Notes: a model not told the origin generated them from the sequence alone. Counted from the stretch's first letter, positions 25,255 through 34,404 are shown. The stretch: 52,413 nucleotides of DNA from Opitutaceae bacterium (GCA_003151495.1 PLXR01000130.1:1-52413), one strand, 5' to 3'. A program made the numbers and translations.

Positions 25255-26202
25255 TCATAGGCACCTCGGCTTTGGCAAAATGAGGGGGTTCGTTCCCAGT
25301 TTCCGAGGTTCGGGCGCCGAAACGGAGCCGCCCTCGCTTACGCTTTCTCCCTGAATGCGAGAATTGCGCCGGATGAGCAGCCAACAGAAGATCGAGCCGA
25401 CTGCGATCGACGTCAGGATTCCCGCCAGTTGGTCCGTCCACCAGCTGTTGGGCACTATTAGCGGCCCGGACTGCAGCGTATTGTTGGCTGCATGGCACAA
25501 AGCCGCGGGCCACAGGCTGCCACCCCGTTTCACTAGCCACGCCAGGACGAAGCTCATGGAGATCGTGTGGATTTGAAAGATTAGCGCCGCCTGGAGAATG
25601 GGATGTTGCCCGTCGTTGTAACCGGCAAGATTGGCCGGCAGGTGCCAGTATCCCCAGATCAGTCCCACCAGCACAGTGCCCTTGAACAACCCGAATCGGC
25701 GCTCAAGTTCTGGCTGGAGAATGCCGCGCCAACCCGCCTCCTCCCCGATGCCCCCTATCAGCATGGTGATCAGGGACCCGGCAGTCACGGAGAGCAAAAG
25801 ATTGAGGGCAAAGAGTCCAAAGCCCTGATGGCCTACCCCAAGAATCATGCCGAGGTGATGCACCGAATCGATGCCGCGATCATCCCCACCGAGATAGAAA
25901 AAATCACTGTTCCAATGACCTAGGTGTGCGGGCCACAGCAGCAGTTGTTGGCCAGCGCTGAACGACCACCCGGTGATCAGTGCGATTGGCCAGAACTTCC
26001 AGCCCATCCTTCTGATTCGTTCCCACAGCGACCGCCGGGCCTCCCGTCCGATCAACAAGGAGGCCAACATGGGCGCCCACATTGCGGCGAGCAGCCAGTT
26101 GCGTCCCTCGCCGCTCACGCCATGGCTGATGGCGAGTCCCTGAAAAGTCCAGCCGGCCGCAAAGACAAGGCCCAGGAATGTGAGGAGTTTCTTCGTTTTC
26201 AT
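25255..26202 (-). CDS. CPBP-family intramembrane glutamic protease
   Basis: Membrane-embedded protease (Rce1/CAAX-like, Abi family), 315 residues with about eight helices. The catalytic motif EEAGWRG (154-160) supplies E154/E155 and R159. Further conserved positions are H187 in WGYWHLP and H237/N240-241 in CHAANN. Bacterial members take part in bacteriocin self-immunity, peptide processing or membrane quality control; the target here is unknown. The start overlaps the HAAS gene stop by 4 bp. Last gene of a PadR-HAAS-CPBP operon in the AT-richer block. The C-terminal about 60 residues are hydrophilic. Confidence 0.88.
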   Translation of the reverse strand: MKTKKLLTFLGLVFAAGWTFQGLAISHGVSGEGRNWLLAAMWAPMLASLLIGREARRSLWERIRRMGWKFWPIALITGWSFSAGQQLLLWPAHLGHWNSDFFYLGGDDRGIDSVHHLGMILGVGHQGFGLFALNLLLSVTAGSLITMLIGGIGEEAGWRGILQPELERRFGLFKGTVLVGLIWGYWHLPANLAGYNDGQHPILQAALIFQIHTISMSFVLAWLVKRGGSLWPAALCHAANNTLQSGPLIVPNSWWTDQLAGILTSIAVGSIFCWLLIRRNSRIQGESVSEGGSVSAPEPRKLGTNPLILPKPRCL

Positions 26203-26819
26203 GTCGATGCGTCTCCCTTTGAAAGCTGGGACTTCAGGAATTTCACCGGCCCGCTTGCGATCAGGGCCAGTTCCCGGCGCGCGATCCTAAGGAGGAGCCG
26301 GTTGCACAACCAAAACAGCAAAAGACCGCTGAAGATGAAGACCGGCATCACCGCGTAGCCTAGCATCTCCCGCATCGAGCCCGGGTCGCTTACCCATCCG
26401 AGCGCTCTAAAGCGGCCGTCCGCCCCGAAAAACAGGCCGATATGGCTGTTGCTGAATGGCTTTGAGAAACCGATGACTATCAATGCGAGCCCGATAATCT
26501 CGAGGACCGCCAACGGCAGCACGACGAAGATGACAAAGGCGGTTGCCTTCACCCTGCCGAGCAGGGCTGCGATTAGCTTTATAGGGTTATCCCGCGTCGT
26601 CGCCGCTCGGAGGGCCTGTGCGTCCACAAAACGGGAAGCATAATCCTCGGCCGAGCCAAAGGAGCCGGGAAGGTCCAGCCTATCCTCTCCCAGGCGCTCC
26701 TCAAAATGCGAGCGAAGCTCGCCCACCAGGTCTTCGCGGATGTCGGCGGGCAGCGCGTCCAAACCGCGACGGAAGCGTCGCAGGAAATCCTCTGCCTCGG
26801 TTCGGGATGACTTATTCAT
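26199..26819 (-). CDS. HAAS/DUF1700-type membrane protein
   Basis: 206 residues. The N-terminal helical HAAS-type domain (about 1-65) reads EDFLRRFRRGLDALP, then REDLVGELRSHFEERL. Two transmembrane helices (about 95-118 and 155-180) follow. Such proteins are nearly always encoded next to a PadR regulator and are thought to sense or transduce envelope signals; the mechanism is not settled. The ATG at 26819 was chosen because it lies one base from the PadR stop; an upstream in-frame start would overlap padR by 26 bp. Confidence 0.78.
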   Translation of the reverse strand: MNKSSRTEAEDFLRRFRRGLDALPADIREDLVGELRSHFEERLGEDRLDLPGSFGSAEDYASRFVDAQALRAATTRDNPIKLIAALLGRVKATAFVIFVVLPLAVLEIIGLALIVIGFSKPFSNSHIGLFFGADGRFRALGWVSDPGSMREMLGYAVMPVFIFSGLLLFWLCNRLLLRIARRELALIASGPVKFLKSQLSKGDAST

Positions 26820-26820
26820 G

Positions 26821-27171
26821 TTAGTGTGCCTTTTTGATGACTCCATCTATTGCCTCGGTGTATTCATGCCATGCGGCGACCAATCTCCTTAGGAACTGGC
26901 GGCCATTTGGCGTCAGGCTATAATACTTGTGCGCGTGGCCTACATCCTCGTCGACCCATTGCGTGGTAACTTTTCCTTCGCTGCGCAGCCTCGCGAGCAG
27001 CGGATAGATGCTTCCATCGCTCACGTCCAAGTTGAGCTCGTTGAGACGCTCAAGCAGTTCCAGACCGTAGGAGACCTTAGCATCGAGCAAAGCCAGGATA
27101 GCAAGCTCGAGCGTCCCTTTCTTGAGCTGAGATTTCCAGCTGATGATCTCCGTTGGCACGTTATCTTGCAT
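26821..27171 (-). CDS. PadR-family transcriptional regulator
   Basis: Winged-helix repressor of 116 residues. KKGTLELAILALLDAKVSYGLELLERL (about 17-43) is helix 1-2, DGSIYPLLARLRSEGKV (about 52-68) the recognition helix and LTPNGRQFL (about 87-95) the wing/helix-4 motif. The short length and C-terminal amphipathic helix are typical of subfamily 2 PadR. PadR-HAAS pairs usually repress their own operon until a membrane signal or ligand relieves it. Here the operon also contains a CPBP protease. The upstream region carries an inverted repeat that may be its operator. Confidence 0.92.
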   Translation of the reverse strand: MQDNVPTEIISWKSQLKKGTLELAILALLDAKVSYGLELLERLNELNLDVSDGSIYPLLARLRSEGKVTTQWVDEDVGHAHKYYSLTPNGRQFLRRLVAAWHEYTEAIDGVIKKAH

Positions 27172-27585
27172 TACACGTACTCTTGTTTAGAACTATTTAA
27201 TGTCAAGTCCCCACTTTACATTTGGGGACGCCCGCATCGGAGGTTCGCCTCGAGGCACTACCTTCTCGCGCTGCGCCCCCGCCCGGAATAGCACCGACCT
27301 ACCGAAGCCACGGGCGACCTCTGGATAGCCTCAACGCGTGTCCGTCAAATCCGGGGAACCTCAACACATTAACTAAAATGCCATTTTAGGCCATTACCTA
27401 GGAAACCCCCGGCTTTGGGCCACGGTCTCAGCCGGAAGGGGCCGGAGAACAGGTCGGAGTCCATCCCGCGCGGGATCCAAGTGAAACGAGAGCCCTCACA
27501 TTCCAGCAATTCGTCTCCCGATGCAGCTTCCCTGTCGAAATGGACTGGCATGCGGCGGCCTTAAGCCTCATACAGCGGGCGGCTT
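27172..27585. promoter_or_regulatory. PadR/TIR divergent spacer with two inverted repeats
   Basis: Gene-free 414 bp. On the minus strand a consensus -35 TTGACA (complement at 27201-27206) lies 30 bp before the padR start. Next to it is an inverted repeat GTCCCCA-N9-TGGGGAC (27207-27213, 27223-27229). A second, CTAAAATG-C-CATTTTAG (27373-27389), stands alone nearer the TIR gene. Either could be an operator. No ORF here is convincing. Confidence 0.5.
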
Positions 27586-29907
27586 ATGTCGGAATCTCAT
27601 CCAACTCCCGGAGGCGTCTTCCTGAGCTATGCCCGGGAGGACACGGACGCCGCCCGGCGCATCGCCGAGGCCCTGCGCGGATTTGGCGTCGAGGTGTGGT
27701 TCGACCAGAGCGAACTCCGGGGCGGCGACGCCTGGGATGCGAAAATCAAGAGGCAGATCCGCGAGTGCTCGCTCTTCGTGGCGGTGGTCTCGGCGAACAG
27801 CCAGGCGAGGGGCGAGGGGTATTTTCGGAGGGAATGGAAGTTCGCGATCGAGCGGACGCATGACATGGCGGCCGGGATCCCCTTCCTCATCCCCGTCGTG
27901 ATCGACCAGACCCAGGAATCCAAGGCGCTCGTGCCGGAGGAGTTCATGCGCATCCAGTGGACGCGACTGCCGGGCGGAGCCCCCACCCCGCAGTTTGTGG
28001 AGCGCGTGAGGCGCCTGGCAGGCGATCCGAGGCAACTCCTGGAGGAGACCCTGGGCGCGCGCGCGGGCCCCGGGGGTCAGCCCGCCGGGCCCCTCCCGAG
28101 GGCCGGAATCCCCGGATGGGCGTGGGGCGTGGTCGCGGGTGTCGCGATCGCTGGAGCCGCCCTTGTCGTATCGTCGCGCAAGCCCGCGCCCGCGGTGCCG
28201 GCCTCCGAGCCCAGGGCCGAGACGAAGGCCCCGGAGGCTCCGAGGGAACCCCCAAGGTCCGGGGAGAAGTCGATCGCGGTCCTCCCGTTCGCCAACATGA
28301 GCGACGAGAAGGACAACGAGTTCTTCACGGACGGGATCCAGGAGGACATCCTCACGAACCTCGCCCTGGTCCATGAGATCCGCGTGGTCTCGCGCACCTC
28401 CGTGCAGCAGTACAAGGACACGAAGAAGCCGATCGGGCAGATCGCCTCGGAACTCGGGGTCTCCTACATCCTCGAGGGGAGCGTGCGGCGCGCGGGCAAC
28501 AAGGTGCGCGTGACCGGCCAGCTGATCCATGCGTCCACCGACGAGCACGTGTGGGCCAAGGCCTACGACCGCGACCTGACGGACATCTTCGCGATCCAGT
28601 CCGAGCTGGCCCAGTCGATCGCCGTCGAGCTGAAGGCCGCGCTCTCGCCCGAGGAGAAGGCCCTGCTCGAGCGGCGGCCTACGGAGAACACGGAGGCCTA
28701 CGACCTCTACCTCAAGGCCCGTGGCCTCACCGGTCTCGGGGACCGCGACGAGCAGGTGGCCCTCCTGGAAAAGGCGGTCGCGCTCGACCCCTCCTTCGCG
28801 CGCGCCTGGGGCGACCTGGCGGACGACTACGCCTTCGCGGCCTTCAACTATCACGAGGGCGTGGAGGAGACGCTGGCCAAGGCGAAGGCCGCCATCGACC
28901 GGGCGGTGCAGCTGGCCCCGGAGGATCACGAGGTGATCAGCAGCCTCGGAACCTATTACTACTACGGATTCCGGGACTACGCGCGCGCCAACGAGCAGTA
29001 CCAGCGGCTCGCCCTCCAGCAGCCCAACGACGCGGGCGTGTTCAATTCCCTCGGCCTCATCCAGCGCCGGCAGGGCAAATGGGCCGAGGCCCTCGCGAGC
29101 ATGCGCCGCGCGACCGAGCTCGACGTCGCCGACACGCGGTACCTGAACAACCTCATCACGACCCTGGTGGAGTCGAGGCGCTACGATGAGCTGGCGGCCG
29201 CATGGCGAAGAATGGCCGCGCTCAAGCCGGGCCAGATCGACCCGGAATACAACCTGGCCTTGGTCTCGTTCCACGCGACGGGCTCGACCCGGGAGGTTGA
29301 GGACTTCTTCGCGCACCTCACCCCGGAACAGGCCAACTCCCCCGAGGGCCTGGACGCCCGCACATTTTGGGCCGACGCCTCGAGCAACGTCACGGAGCTC
29401 GTTCGCCTGCAGCGCCTCCATCCCTATTTCAAGGCCGTGCCGTTGGAGCATTGGGAGCAGGACGTCTTTGCCGCCCAGAACCTGTTCCTCGCCGGGGACA
29501 GGGCTGGCGCGCTGGCCCGGCTTGGAAAGGTTCCGGAGGATATGCCGGGACGGCTGGAGCGGGAGCCCAAGAATCCCCGCCTTTGGGCTTTTCAGGCCCT
29601 AGCAGAGCTGGTGCGGGGCCATCCGAAGGAGGCCCAGCACGCCGCGGAGCGTTCCGTCGAGCTCGTCCCGGTGTCACTTGATGCCCTGGAGGCACCGGCC
29701 TACGCGACATATCTCGCCCTCACGTATGATCACATAGGGAACAGGGACAAGGCACTGGCTGAGTTTGCCCGGCTGCTCCGCACGCCTGGCGGCGCGGGCC
29801 AGATGAACGTTTATGAGATGAAGCGGGACGTGCGGTACACCCTTCATGGAGACCCGCGGTTTGAGGCGCTCCTTGACGACCCGGCGAGCAACGCGCCGCT
29901 GTTCTAG
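27586..29907 (+). CDS. TIR domain - transmembrane - TolB-like - TPR protein
   Basis: 773 residues, four parts. A cytoplasmic TIR domain (about 9-145: VFLSYARED, VWFDQSELRGGDAW) keeps the Glu expected for NADase activity, E83 in FRREWKFA. One transmembrane helix (about 177-196) follows after a Gly/Pro-rich linker. A TolB/FlgO-like beta domain (about 228-350) begins KSIAVLPFANMS and includes DGIQEDILTNLA. Several TPR units (about 366-745) follow. Similar proteins with a TIR, kinase or cyclase head are widespread in Opitutaceae and thought to be signalling scaffolds. It could be an NAD-consuming effector or simply a scaffold. Monocistronic. Confidence 0.88.
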   Translation: MSESHPTPGGVFLSYAREDTDAARRIAEALRGFGVEVWFDQSELRGGDAWDAKIKRQIRECSLFVAVVSANSQARGEGYFRREWKFAIERTHDMAAGIPFLIPVVIDQTQESKALVPEEFMRIQWTRLPGGAPTPQFVERVRRLAGDPRQLLEETLGARAGPGGQPAGPLPRAGIPGWAWGVVAGVAIAGAALVVSSRKPAPAVPASEPRAETKAPEAPREPPRSGEKSIAVLPFANMSDEKDNEFFTDGIQEDILTNLALVHEIRVVSRTSVQQYKDTKKPIGQIASELGVSYILEGSVRRAGNKVRVTGQLIHASTDEHVWAKAYDRDLTDIFAIQSELAQSIAVELKAALSPEEKALLERRPTENTEAYDLYLKARGLTGLGDRDEQVALLEKAVALDPSFARAWGDLADDYAFAAFNYHEGVEETLAKAKAAIDRAVQLAPEDHEVISSLGTYYYYGFRDYARANEQYQRLALQQPNDAGVFNSLGLIQRRQGKWAEALASMRRATELDVADTRYLNNLITTLVESRRYDELAAAWRRMAALKPGQIDPEYNLALVSFHATGSTREVEDFFAHLTPEQANSPEGLDARTFWADASSNVTELVRLQRLHPYFKAVPLEHWEQDVFAAQNLFLAGDRAGALARLGKVPEDMPGRLEREPKNPRLWAFQALAELVRGHPKEAQHAAERSVELVPVSLDALEAPAYATYLALTYDHIGNRDKALAEFARLLRTPGGAGQMNVYEMKRDVRYTLHGDPRFEALLDDPASNAPLF

Positions 29908-29980
29908 GGCCGATTCGCGCCGCGGCGCCTAGTTGTGGAGTCTGCAGGGCTACAATCGGATCCACGCCGGCGCCGTCCCC

Positions 29981-31708
29981 TCACACGCTGAACGGCCACG
30001 CGCCCGAGGCCTCCTCCCATGAATAGCCGACCGTCCTGCCTCCGATCCGCCAGGTGCGCGGCGTGGCCATGTCGAGCCAGTCGAGGGGTTCGCAGCCTCC
30101 GGGCGGCCCCCCCGAGAGGGCCGTCTGCATCGCCGCGCGGAAGACCTTCTTCTTGTCCGGCGTCACGGTCCGGGGATCAACCGAGACGAAGAGCGCCGTC
30201 CCGCTTCGCGCGACCAGGTCGAGGTACTGCCTGTCGAGCTCCCACGGCGTCCGGGCGGTGTGCGCGGCGCAGTCCGCATCGCAGACAAAGAACGTCCCAT
30301 TCTGCGGCATCCTGTAGGCGAGCGTGTTGACGCCCATGCGGCGCGTGCGCTCCCACACCAGGCCGGACGTGTCGTCGCCCGTGCGCTGAACCTCGAATAG
30401 GCCCGCCCCCAGGTGCCCCATCGTGTTGCACCCGAGGAGCACGGCGTCACCCGCGGCCGACCGCAGGGTCCGGTAGAGCCGCAGGATCACCTCCGCATTC
30501 GTGAGCGACCGGTCCGCAAGGTGCCAGCCCCCGTCCGTGACCTCCGCCCCCATCTCGAAGCCCCAGCGCCCGAGCGCGTCAAAGGTCGAGAAGTCGTGCT
30601 TGATGAGCTCATATCCCCAAGAGCGGACGCGCGCGACGTCCCCTCGGATGAGCTCCAGGTTGTCCGGGATCGTGAGATCGAGGGCCCTTTCCGGGGCCGT
30701 CACCGGCCCGGACCGGAGCCTCGAGGGAAGATCGACCGTCGTGAGGGCCGTCGGGCGCATCCAGATGCCCGGGCGCACCCCGAGGCGCCTCATGTCAGCC
30801 GCAAGCCCAGGCATGTCGGGGAACCTCCCGGGATCGCCCTCCTTCCACGGCCCGCCCGGGCACGACGAACCCGGCGTCCAGCCCGCGTCGATCACGCAAA
30901 AGGGCCGGGTCGCCTGGCCCTGGGCGATCTCCGCAAGGAAGGCGGCGTCCCGGCGCATCGCGCCGGCGTCGAAGTCGCGCCCGTAGGCGTAATACCAGTT
31001 GTTGTTTCCGCAGACGGGGCCGGCGGGCAGGCGTGGCGCGGGGCAGAGCGCCCTGCAGAAGCGCCGCAGTGCGGCCATCGGCGACTCGCCCTGCGCCGAG
31101 CACGAGGACACGATCCGCGCCGCGATGATTTCCCGGTCGCCCATGAGGCAGGGGCTGCCGCCGTTCCTGAAATCCAGCCAGAGCGAGACGCCCTCGGCGT
31201 CGGCCGTCCAGAAGCAGAGGGTCGAGGGCTGGGTTGCGACCCCGGCCATGAAGGTGCGGCCACCGGGCGCGCATGTCGCCGCAAAGTACCAGGGCATCAC
31301 CCTCGAGGGCTCCATGGGCCTCCACAGGAAATCGCCGTAGCCCCGCTCCCAGTGGTCGCCGAGGAACCTTGCCCCTGTCGGCCACGCGACCCGCCACCGA
31401 AGCACCACGCGCGCGAGCCCGCCACTCGGGCACTCGACCCGCACCTCCGATCCGGCAAGCTCGACCGAGGCCATCGAGGTGGTGAACCTGCGCCCGTCCC
31501 TCGAGGCCTCGACCAGATCGGCGTCGTGCTGCACAAAGACGCGGGCAGGCATCCCGGGCAGGCCCTCGGGAAGGCTCACGCCCGCGCCCTTCGCGGGCGG
31601 GCGTGCGGTCTCCGCTCCCAGCGTCAGCGCCGACGCAGCGCAGGCGCCGATCACGACACTGTCGCGCAGGAAGGCCCTGCGGCTGACGCCGTCTGGGGAG
31701 GAGCTCAT
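29981..31708 (-). CDS. Tat-exported GH36-like alpha-galactosidase family protein
   Basis: Secreted glycoside hydrolase of clan GH-D, 575 residues. A Tat signal is present (SRRAFLRD at 9-16, then a hydrophobic stretch). The TIM barrel contains CVIDAGWTPG (271-280). The nucleophile is D372 in GYELIKHDFS and the likely acid/base is D445 or D446 in RTGDDTS, matching the GH36 KxD and RxxDD patterns. The sugar is not certain: galactosides are typical, but distant GH36 members act on other alpha-glycosides. The start overlaps the upstream membrane-protein stop by 4 bp (ATGA). The longer frame upstream is antisense-like and lacks a Tat start. Confidence 0.84.
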   Translation of the reverse strand: MSSSPDGVSRRAFLRDSVVIGACAASALTLGAETARPPAKGAGVSLPEGLPGMPARVFVQHDADLVEASRDGRRFTTSMASVELAGSEVRVECPSGGLARVVLRWRVAWPTGARFLGDHWERGYGDFLWRPMEPSRVMPWYFAATCAPGGRTFMAGVATQPSTLCFWTADAEGVSLWLDFRNGGSPCLMGDREIIAARIVSSCSAQGESPMAALRRFCRALCPAPRLPAGPVCGNNNWYYAYGRDFDAGAMRRDAAFLAEIAQGQATRPFCVIDAGWTPGSSCPGGPWKEGDPGRFPDMPGLAADMRRLGVRPGIWMRPTALTTVDLPSRLRSGPVTAPERALDLTIPDNLELIRGDVARVRSWGYELIKHDFSTFDALGRWGFEMGAEVTDGGWHLADRSLTNAEVILRLYRTLRSAAGDAVLLGCNTMGHLGAGLFEVQRTGDDTSGLVWERTRRMGVNTLAYRMPQNGTFFVCDADCAAHTARTPWELDRQYLDLVARSGTALFVSVDPRTVTPDKKKVFRAAMQTALSGGPPGGCEPLDWLDMATPRTWRIGGRTVGYSWEEASGAWPFSV

Positions 31709-33297
31709 GGGGGTTCTGGGGAATTCGCAACGGGCCCAGCCCCGCCGGAATCCGCGGAGCGGAGGAGGGGCAGCATCGCCACGGATAGGTAGTAGATGAA
31801 CTGAGTCGGGTAGCTGTAACGGTCCGCCGAGATCACCACAAGGGAGACGACGAGGCTCGCGCCGAGAGGGATGAGCGTCAGCACGAGCAGAAGGAACACG
31901 CCCGTCTCGCGGCCCCTGGAGCGCGCGCATTGGACCGCGCTCAGGATGAGCACGGCGAAGTAGGCGAGGCACCATGCCGTGTTCTGGAATATGGCAGCGT
32001 GCGCGCGCTGCCAAAGGTGCTGGATGCCCCGGACGAGGCGCTCCTGGCCCGACGCCGCCTCCCCCACCGGCGAGGCCGTGGTCGAAGCGGCCCTGCCCGG
32101 GGCCGCAGCGCGCCGCGCGGCCATTTCGTCGGGATGGGATCCGCTCATCCCGTAGAGGGGATTGCCCCGCTCGCGGAACGCGATCGACGACTCGATGTCA
32201 AATTTGTACCCGACGTCCCTGTAGTACTCGACGAGGCCGGTCCAGACGAACTTCGCATACAGGACCGGGTGCCTGCGAATCGCGATCAGCGACACCGCCC
32301 GCATGTTCGCCCTGCTCCTGAGATAGTCCCCGGAGCCCAGCCTTCCCCATCCCCAACCCTCGCTGAATATCAGCCGGTTGAAGGCCTTCTGGTAGATGAG
32401 GTTCAGCCTGTCGGCGTCCCATGAAGTGCGCAGCGTCCGAAAATCCTCGGGCGTGATGTCCTGCCTCGCATAGGAGGCGGGGAGGTCCTCCAGCGCCCGG
32501 TTGACGGAGTCCGGCAGCCGCGGATCGGCCTCCCAAAAGAGGGCGGTCGCGCCCACGAGGTTGGCCTCGGCGAAGGGCGAGATGGCGGGGCTGGAGATCG
32601 TCGCGAAGTTGTAGGCGGAAAGCCCCAGGAGCAGAGAGGGGAACGGGATGAGGAACGCCGCCAGGCTGCGGACCGGCCGCCTCTGCCAGGCCATGTGGGC
32701 GAGGATAAGGGCGTAGATCACGACAAAGTACTCGCCCGCGGGCCTGACGAGGACGCACAGCGCCATGGCAGCCGAGGCCAGGGCGAGCGCAGGCGCGCCG
32801 AATTTCCGGAACGAGAGGAAGAGCAGCGCCACCGTCGAGATGATGCAGCTCGTGTACAGGCTGTCGCTCAGCATGGCCACGTCGTAGAGGACGACCTGCG
32901 AGCTTCCCAGGAATCCGCACATGGCGAGCGTCGCGGGAAGCGCCAGCGAGGGGCGGAACCGCCGCACCGAATGGACGAGGAAAAGGCTGGAGAAATACGA
33001 GAGCAGGTTCTGGACGCAGACAACCGCCATCCAGCGGCTGGTGAAGAGCGTGACCAGCCAGAAGAAGAGGGGGTACCCGGGGGTCCGGAAGGTGAAATGG
33101 GGCCAATGGCCCGCCCTGATCGCCGCCACGACCTCGAGGTATCCAGGAGTGTCCTGCGCCGCCTGGACAGACGGGTAATACCAGAAGAACGGGAGCCGGC
33201 TCGCCGTGAAGACGGCCAGCAGGATCGCCGCCAGGACCGGCAGCGTCGGCTCCGGAAGCCGGGATCCTCCGCGGGCCTCGCTTCCGGAAGGACTCAT
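31705..33297 (-). CDS. Polytopic membrane protein, GT-C/PMT-like
   Basis: 530 residues, about 11 helices. The first extracytoplasmic loop contains AAQDTPGYLEVVAAIRAGHWP (an Asp near residue 49) and TFRTPGYPLFFWL, resembling the acidic-motif loop of GT-C transferases that use lipid-linked sugars. A soluble stretch lies at about 245-310, and a variable Ala-rich linker (about 390-425) precedes the last helices. I can support only a membrane glycosyltransferase-like assignment. Coupled by a 4-bp overlap to the GH36-like gene, so the two may act on the same surface glycan. Confidence 0.65.
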   Translation of the reverse strand: MSPSGSEARGGSRLPEPTLPVLAAILLAVFTASRLPFFWYYPSVQAAQDTPGYLEVVAAIRAGHWPHFTFRTPGYPLFFWLVTLFTSRWMAVVCVQNLLSYFSSLFLVHSVRRFRPSLALPATLAMCGFLGSSQVVLYDVAMLSDSLYTSCIISTVALLFLSFRKFGAPALALASAAMALCVLVRPAGEYFVVIYALILAHMAWQRRPVRSLAAFLIPFPSLLLGLSAYNFATISSPAISPFAEANLVGATALFWEADPRLPDSVNRALEDLPASYARQDITPEDFRTLRTSWDADRLNLIYQKAFNRLIFSEGWGWGRLGSGDYLRSRANMRAVSLIAIRRHPVLYAKFVWTGLVEYYRDVGYKFDIESSIAFRERGNPLYGMSGSHPDEMAARRAAAPGRAASTTASPVGEAASGQERLVRGIQHLWQRAHAAIFQNTAWCLAYFAVLILSAVQCARSRGRETGVFLLLVLTLIPLGASLVVSLVVISADRYSYPTQFIYYLSVAMLPLLRSADSGGAGPVANSPEPP

Positions 33298-33387
33298 CCC
33301 CTGCCGCGCGAGCTGTGAAATGCCGGGGACATGGACGTTGTTGATACAGAATCCCGCCCCCTCGGCAAGGCGCCGTCCCGGAAGGAC

Positions 33388-34404
33388 CTACCGCCAGCAA
33401 TAGCCGAGCCCGACCAGGAAGATGTCAGAGTCCCGGTTGTAGTTGCTCACGACCCGGTCCCAGATGACCCGGGCGATCAGGCACTTTGAGAGGCGCCGTG
33501 CGATCGTGAGCGAGACAAGCGGCGCCACCGCGGCGGGATTCCTCAGCCCCACGTTCACCGACTGGCCGGAGCTCGCAGGGTGGTTCTTGTCGATGTAGAT
33601 GTACGGGCCGACGCCGACGCCGACCGAGGTGCTGTCGTCCAGGAAGCTGTTCACCGGCCAGAGCTGGAACGCGACCCCGCTCCGCCGGGTGACCTTCGGG
33701 TCGCCCTCGTAGATGAAGGACGCCGTCCCGTCGAGATGGGGAATGATGCCCTGTCGGTATTCCGCCGCGCCCGCCAAGGCCTTCTGGCTCAGCATGGTGT
33801 TGACGACGCTCTGGCCGGCGAAGGCCGTGAACTCGGGCTCCGTGACAAGCTGCGCGTCGGCGGCGTCGCTCTTCCCGGGCTTCTCCCCCACCGGGCGCCG
33901 GTGCTGACCGAACCAGTAGCCGACGCCGAACGCGACGGTGGTCGTCTTGATGTCATTTGTGGGGTTGATGCGGTTCACCATGAAGCGGTAGAACCACCGG
34001 TCGGAGAGGTAGCCGGTCGCGGCAAAGCTAAAGATGAACGCCGTCCCGTGGAGGTCCATCGATCCCGTCGGGCCGATGGGCTGCGTGTCGTAGAAATAAT
34101 AGGCGCCGGCGCCCAGGGACAGTGCGACGTGTTCGTTGAAGAGCGGGATGTTGCCCCAGGCCTCCCAGGCTGTGCCATCGCGGTGGTGCCCGATCACGTG
34201 CCCCTCGTTGATGTAGGCGATCGAGGAGGCGAAGTACTCGTACAGGTCCTGCCTGTAGTCGAGTTGCCACGCGTAGCTCGAGTTCCTCAGGCCCTGCTCC
34301 GTCGTCGTGCCGCCCAGGAACGTCAGTTCCTGCGCATGGAGGAGCGGGGCCGAGCAGGCGAGGGCTAGGCAGCAGAGTTTCCAGGCAGGGATCGGATTGC
34401 GCAT
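33388..34404 (-). CDS. Outer-membrane beta-barrel protein, unknown function
   Basis: 338 residues with a signal peptide (1-23, cleavage near LLHA-QE) and alternating hydrophobic strands ending in FLVGLGYCWR. A conserved-looking acidic/His stretch, NEGHVIGHHRDGTAWEAWG (about 65-83), could be an active site. That recalls outer-membrane lipid A-modifying barrels, but no PagL-type HxSN or PagP motif is present. The start was chosen at the signal peptide; a longer frame would begin upstream of the predicted transcription start. Its promoter carries the GGTTAATACCCCAT box, placing it in the apparent stress regulon. Confidence 0.72.
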   Translation of the reverse strand: MRNPIPAWKLCCLALACSAPLLHAQELTFLGGTTTEQGLRNSSYAWQLDYRQDLYEYFASSIAYINEGHVIGHHRDGTAWEAWGNIPLFNEHVALSLGAGAYYFYDTQPIGPTGSMDLHGTAFIFSFAATGYLSDRWFYRFMVNRINPTNDIKTTTVAFGVGYWFGQHRRPVGEKPGKSDAADAQLVTEPEFTAFAGQSVVNTMLSQKALAGAAEYRQGIIPHLDGTASFIYEGDPKVTRRSGVAFQLWPVNSFLDDSTSVGVGVGPYIYIDKNHPASSGQSVNVGLRNPAAVAPLVSLTIARRLSKCLIARVIWDRVVSNYNRDSDIFLVGLGYCWR

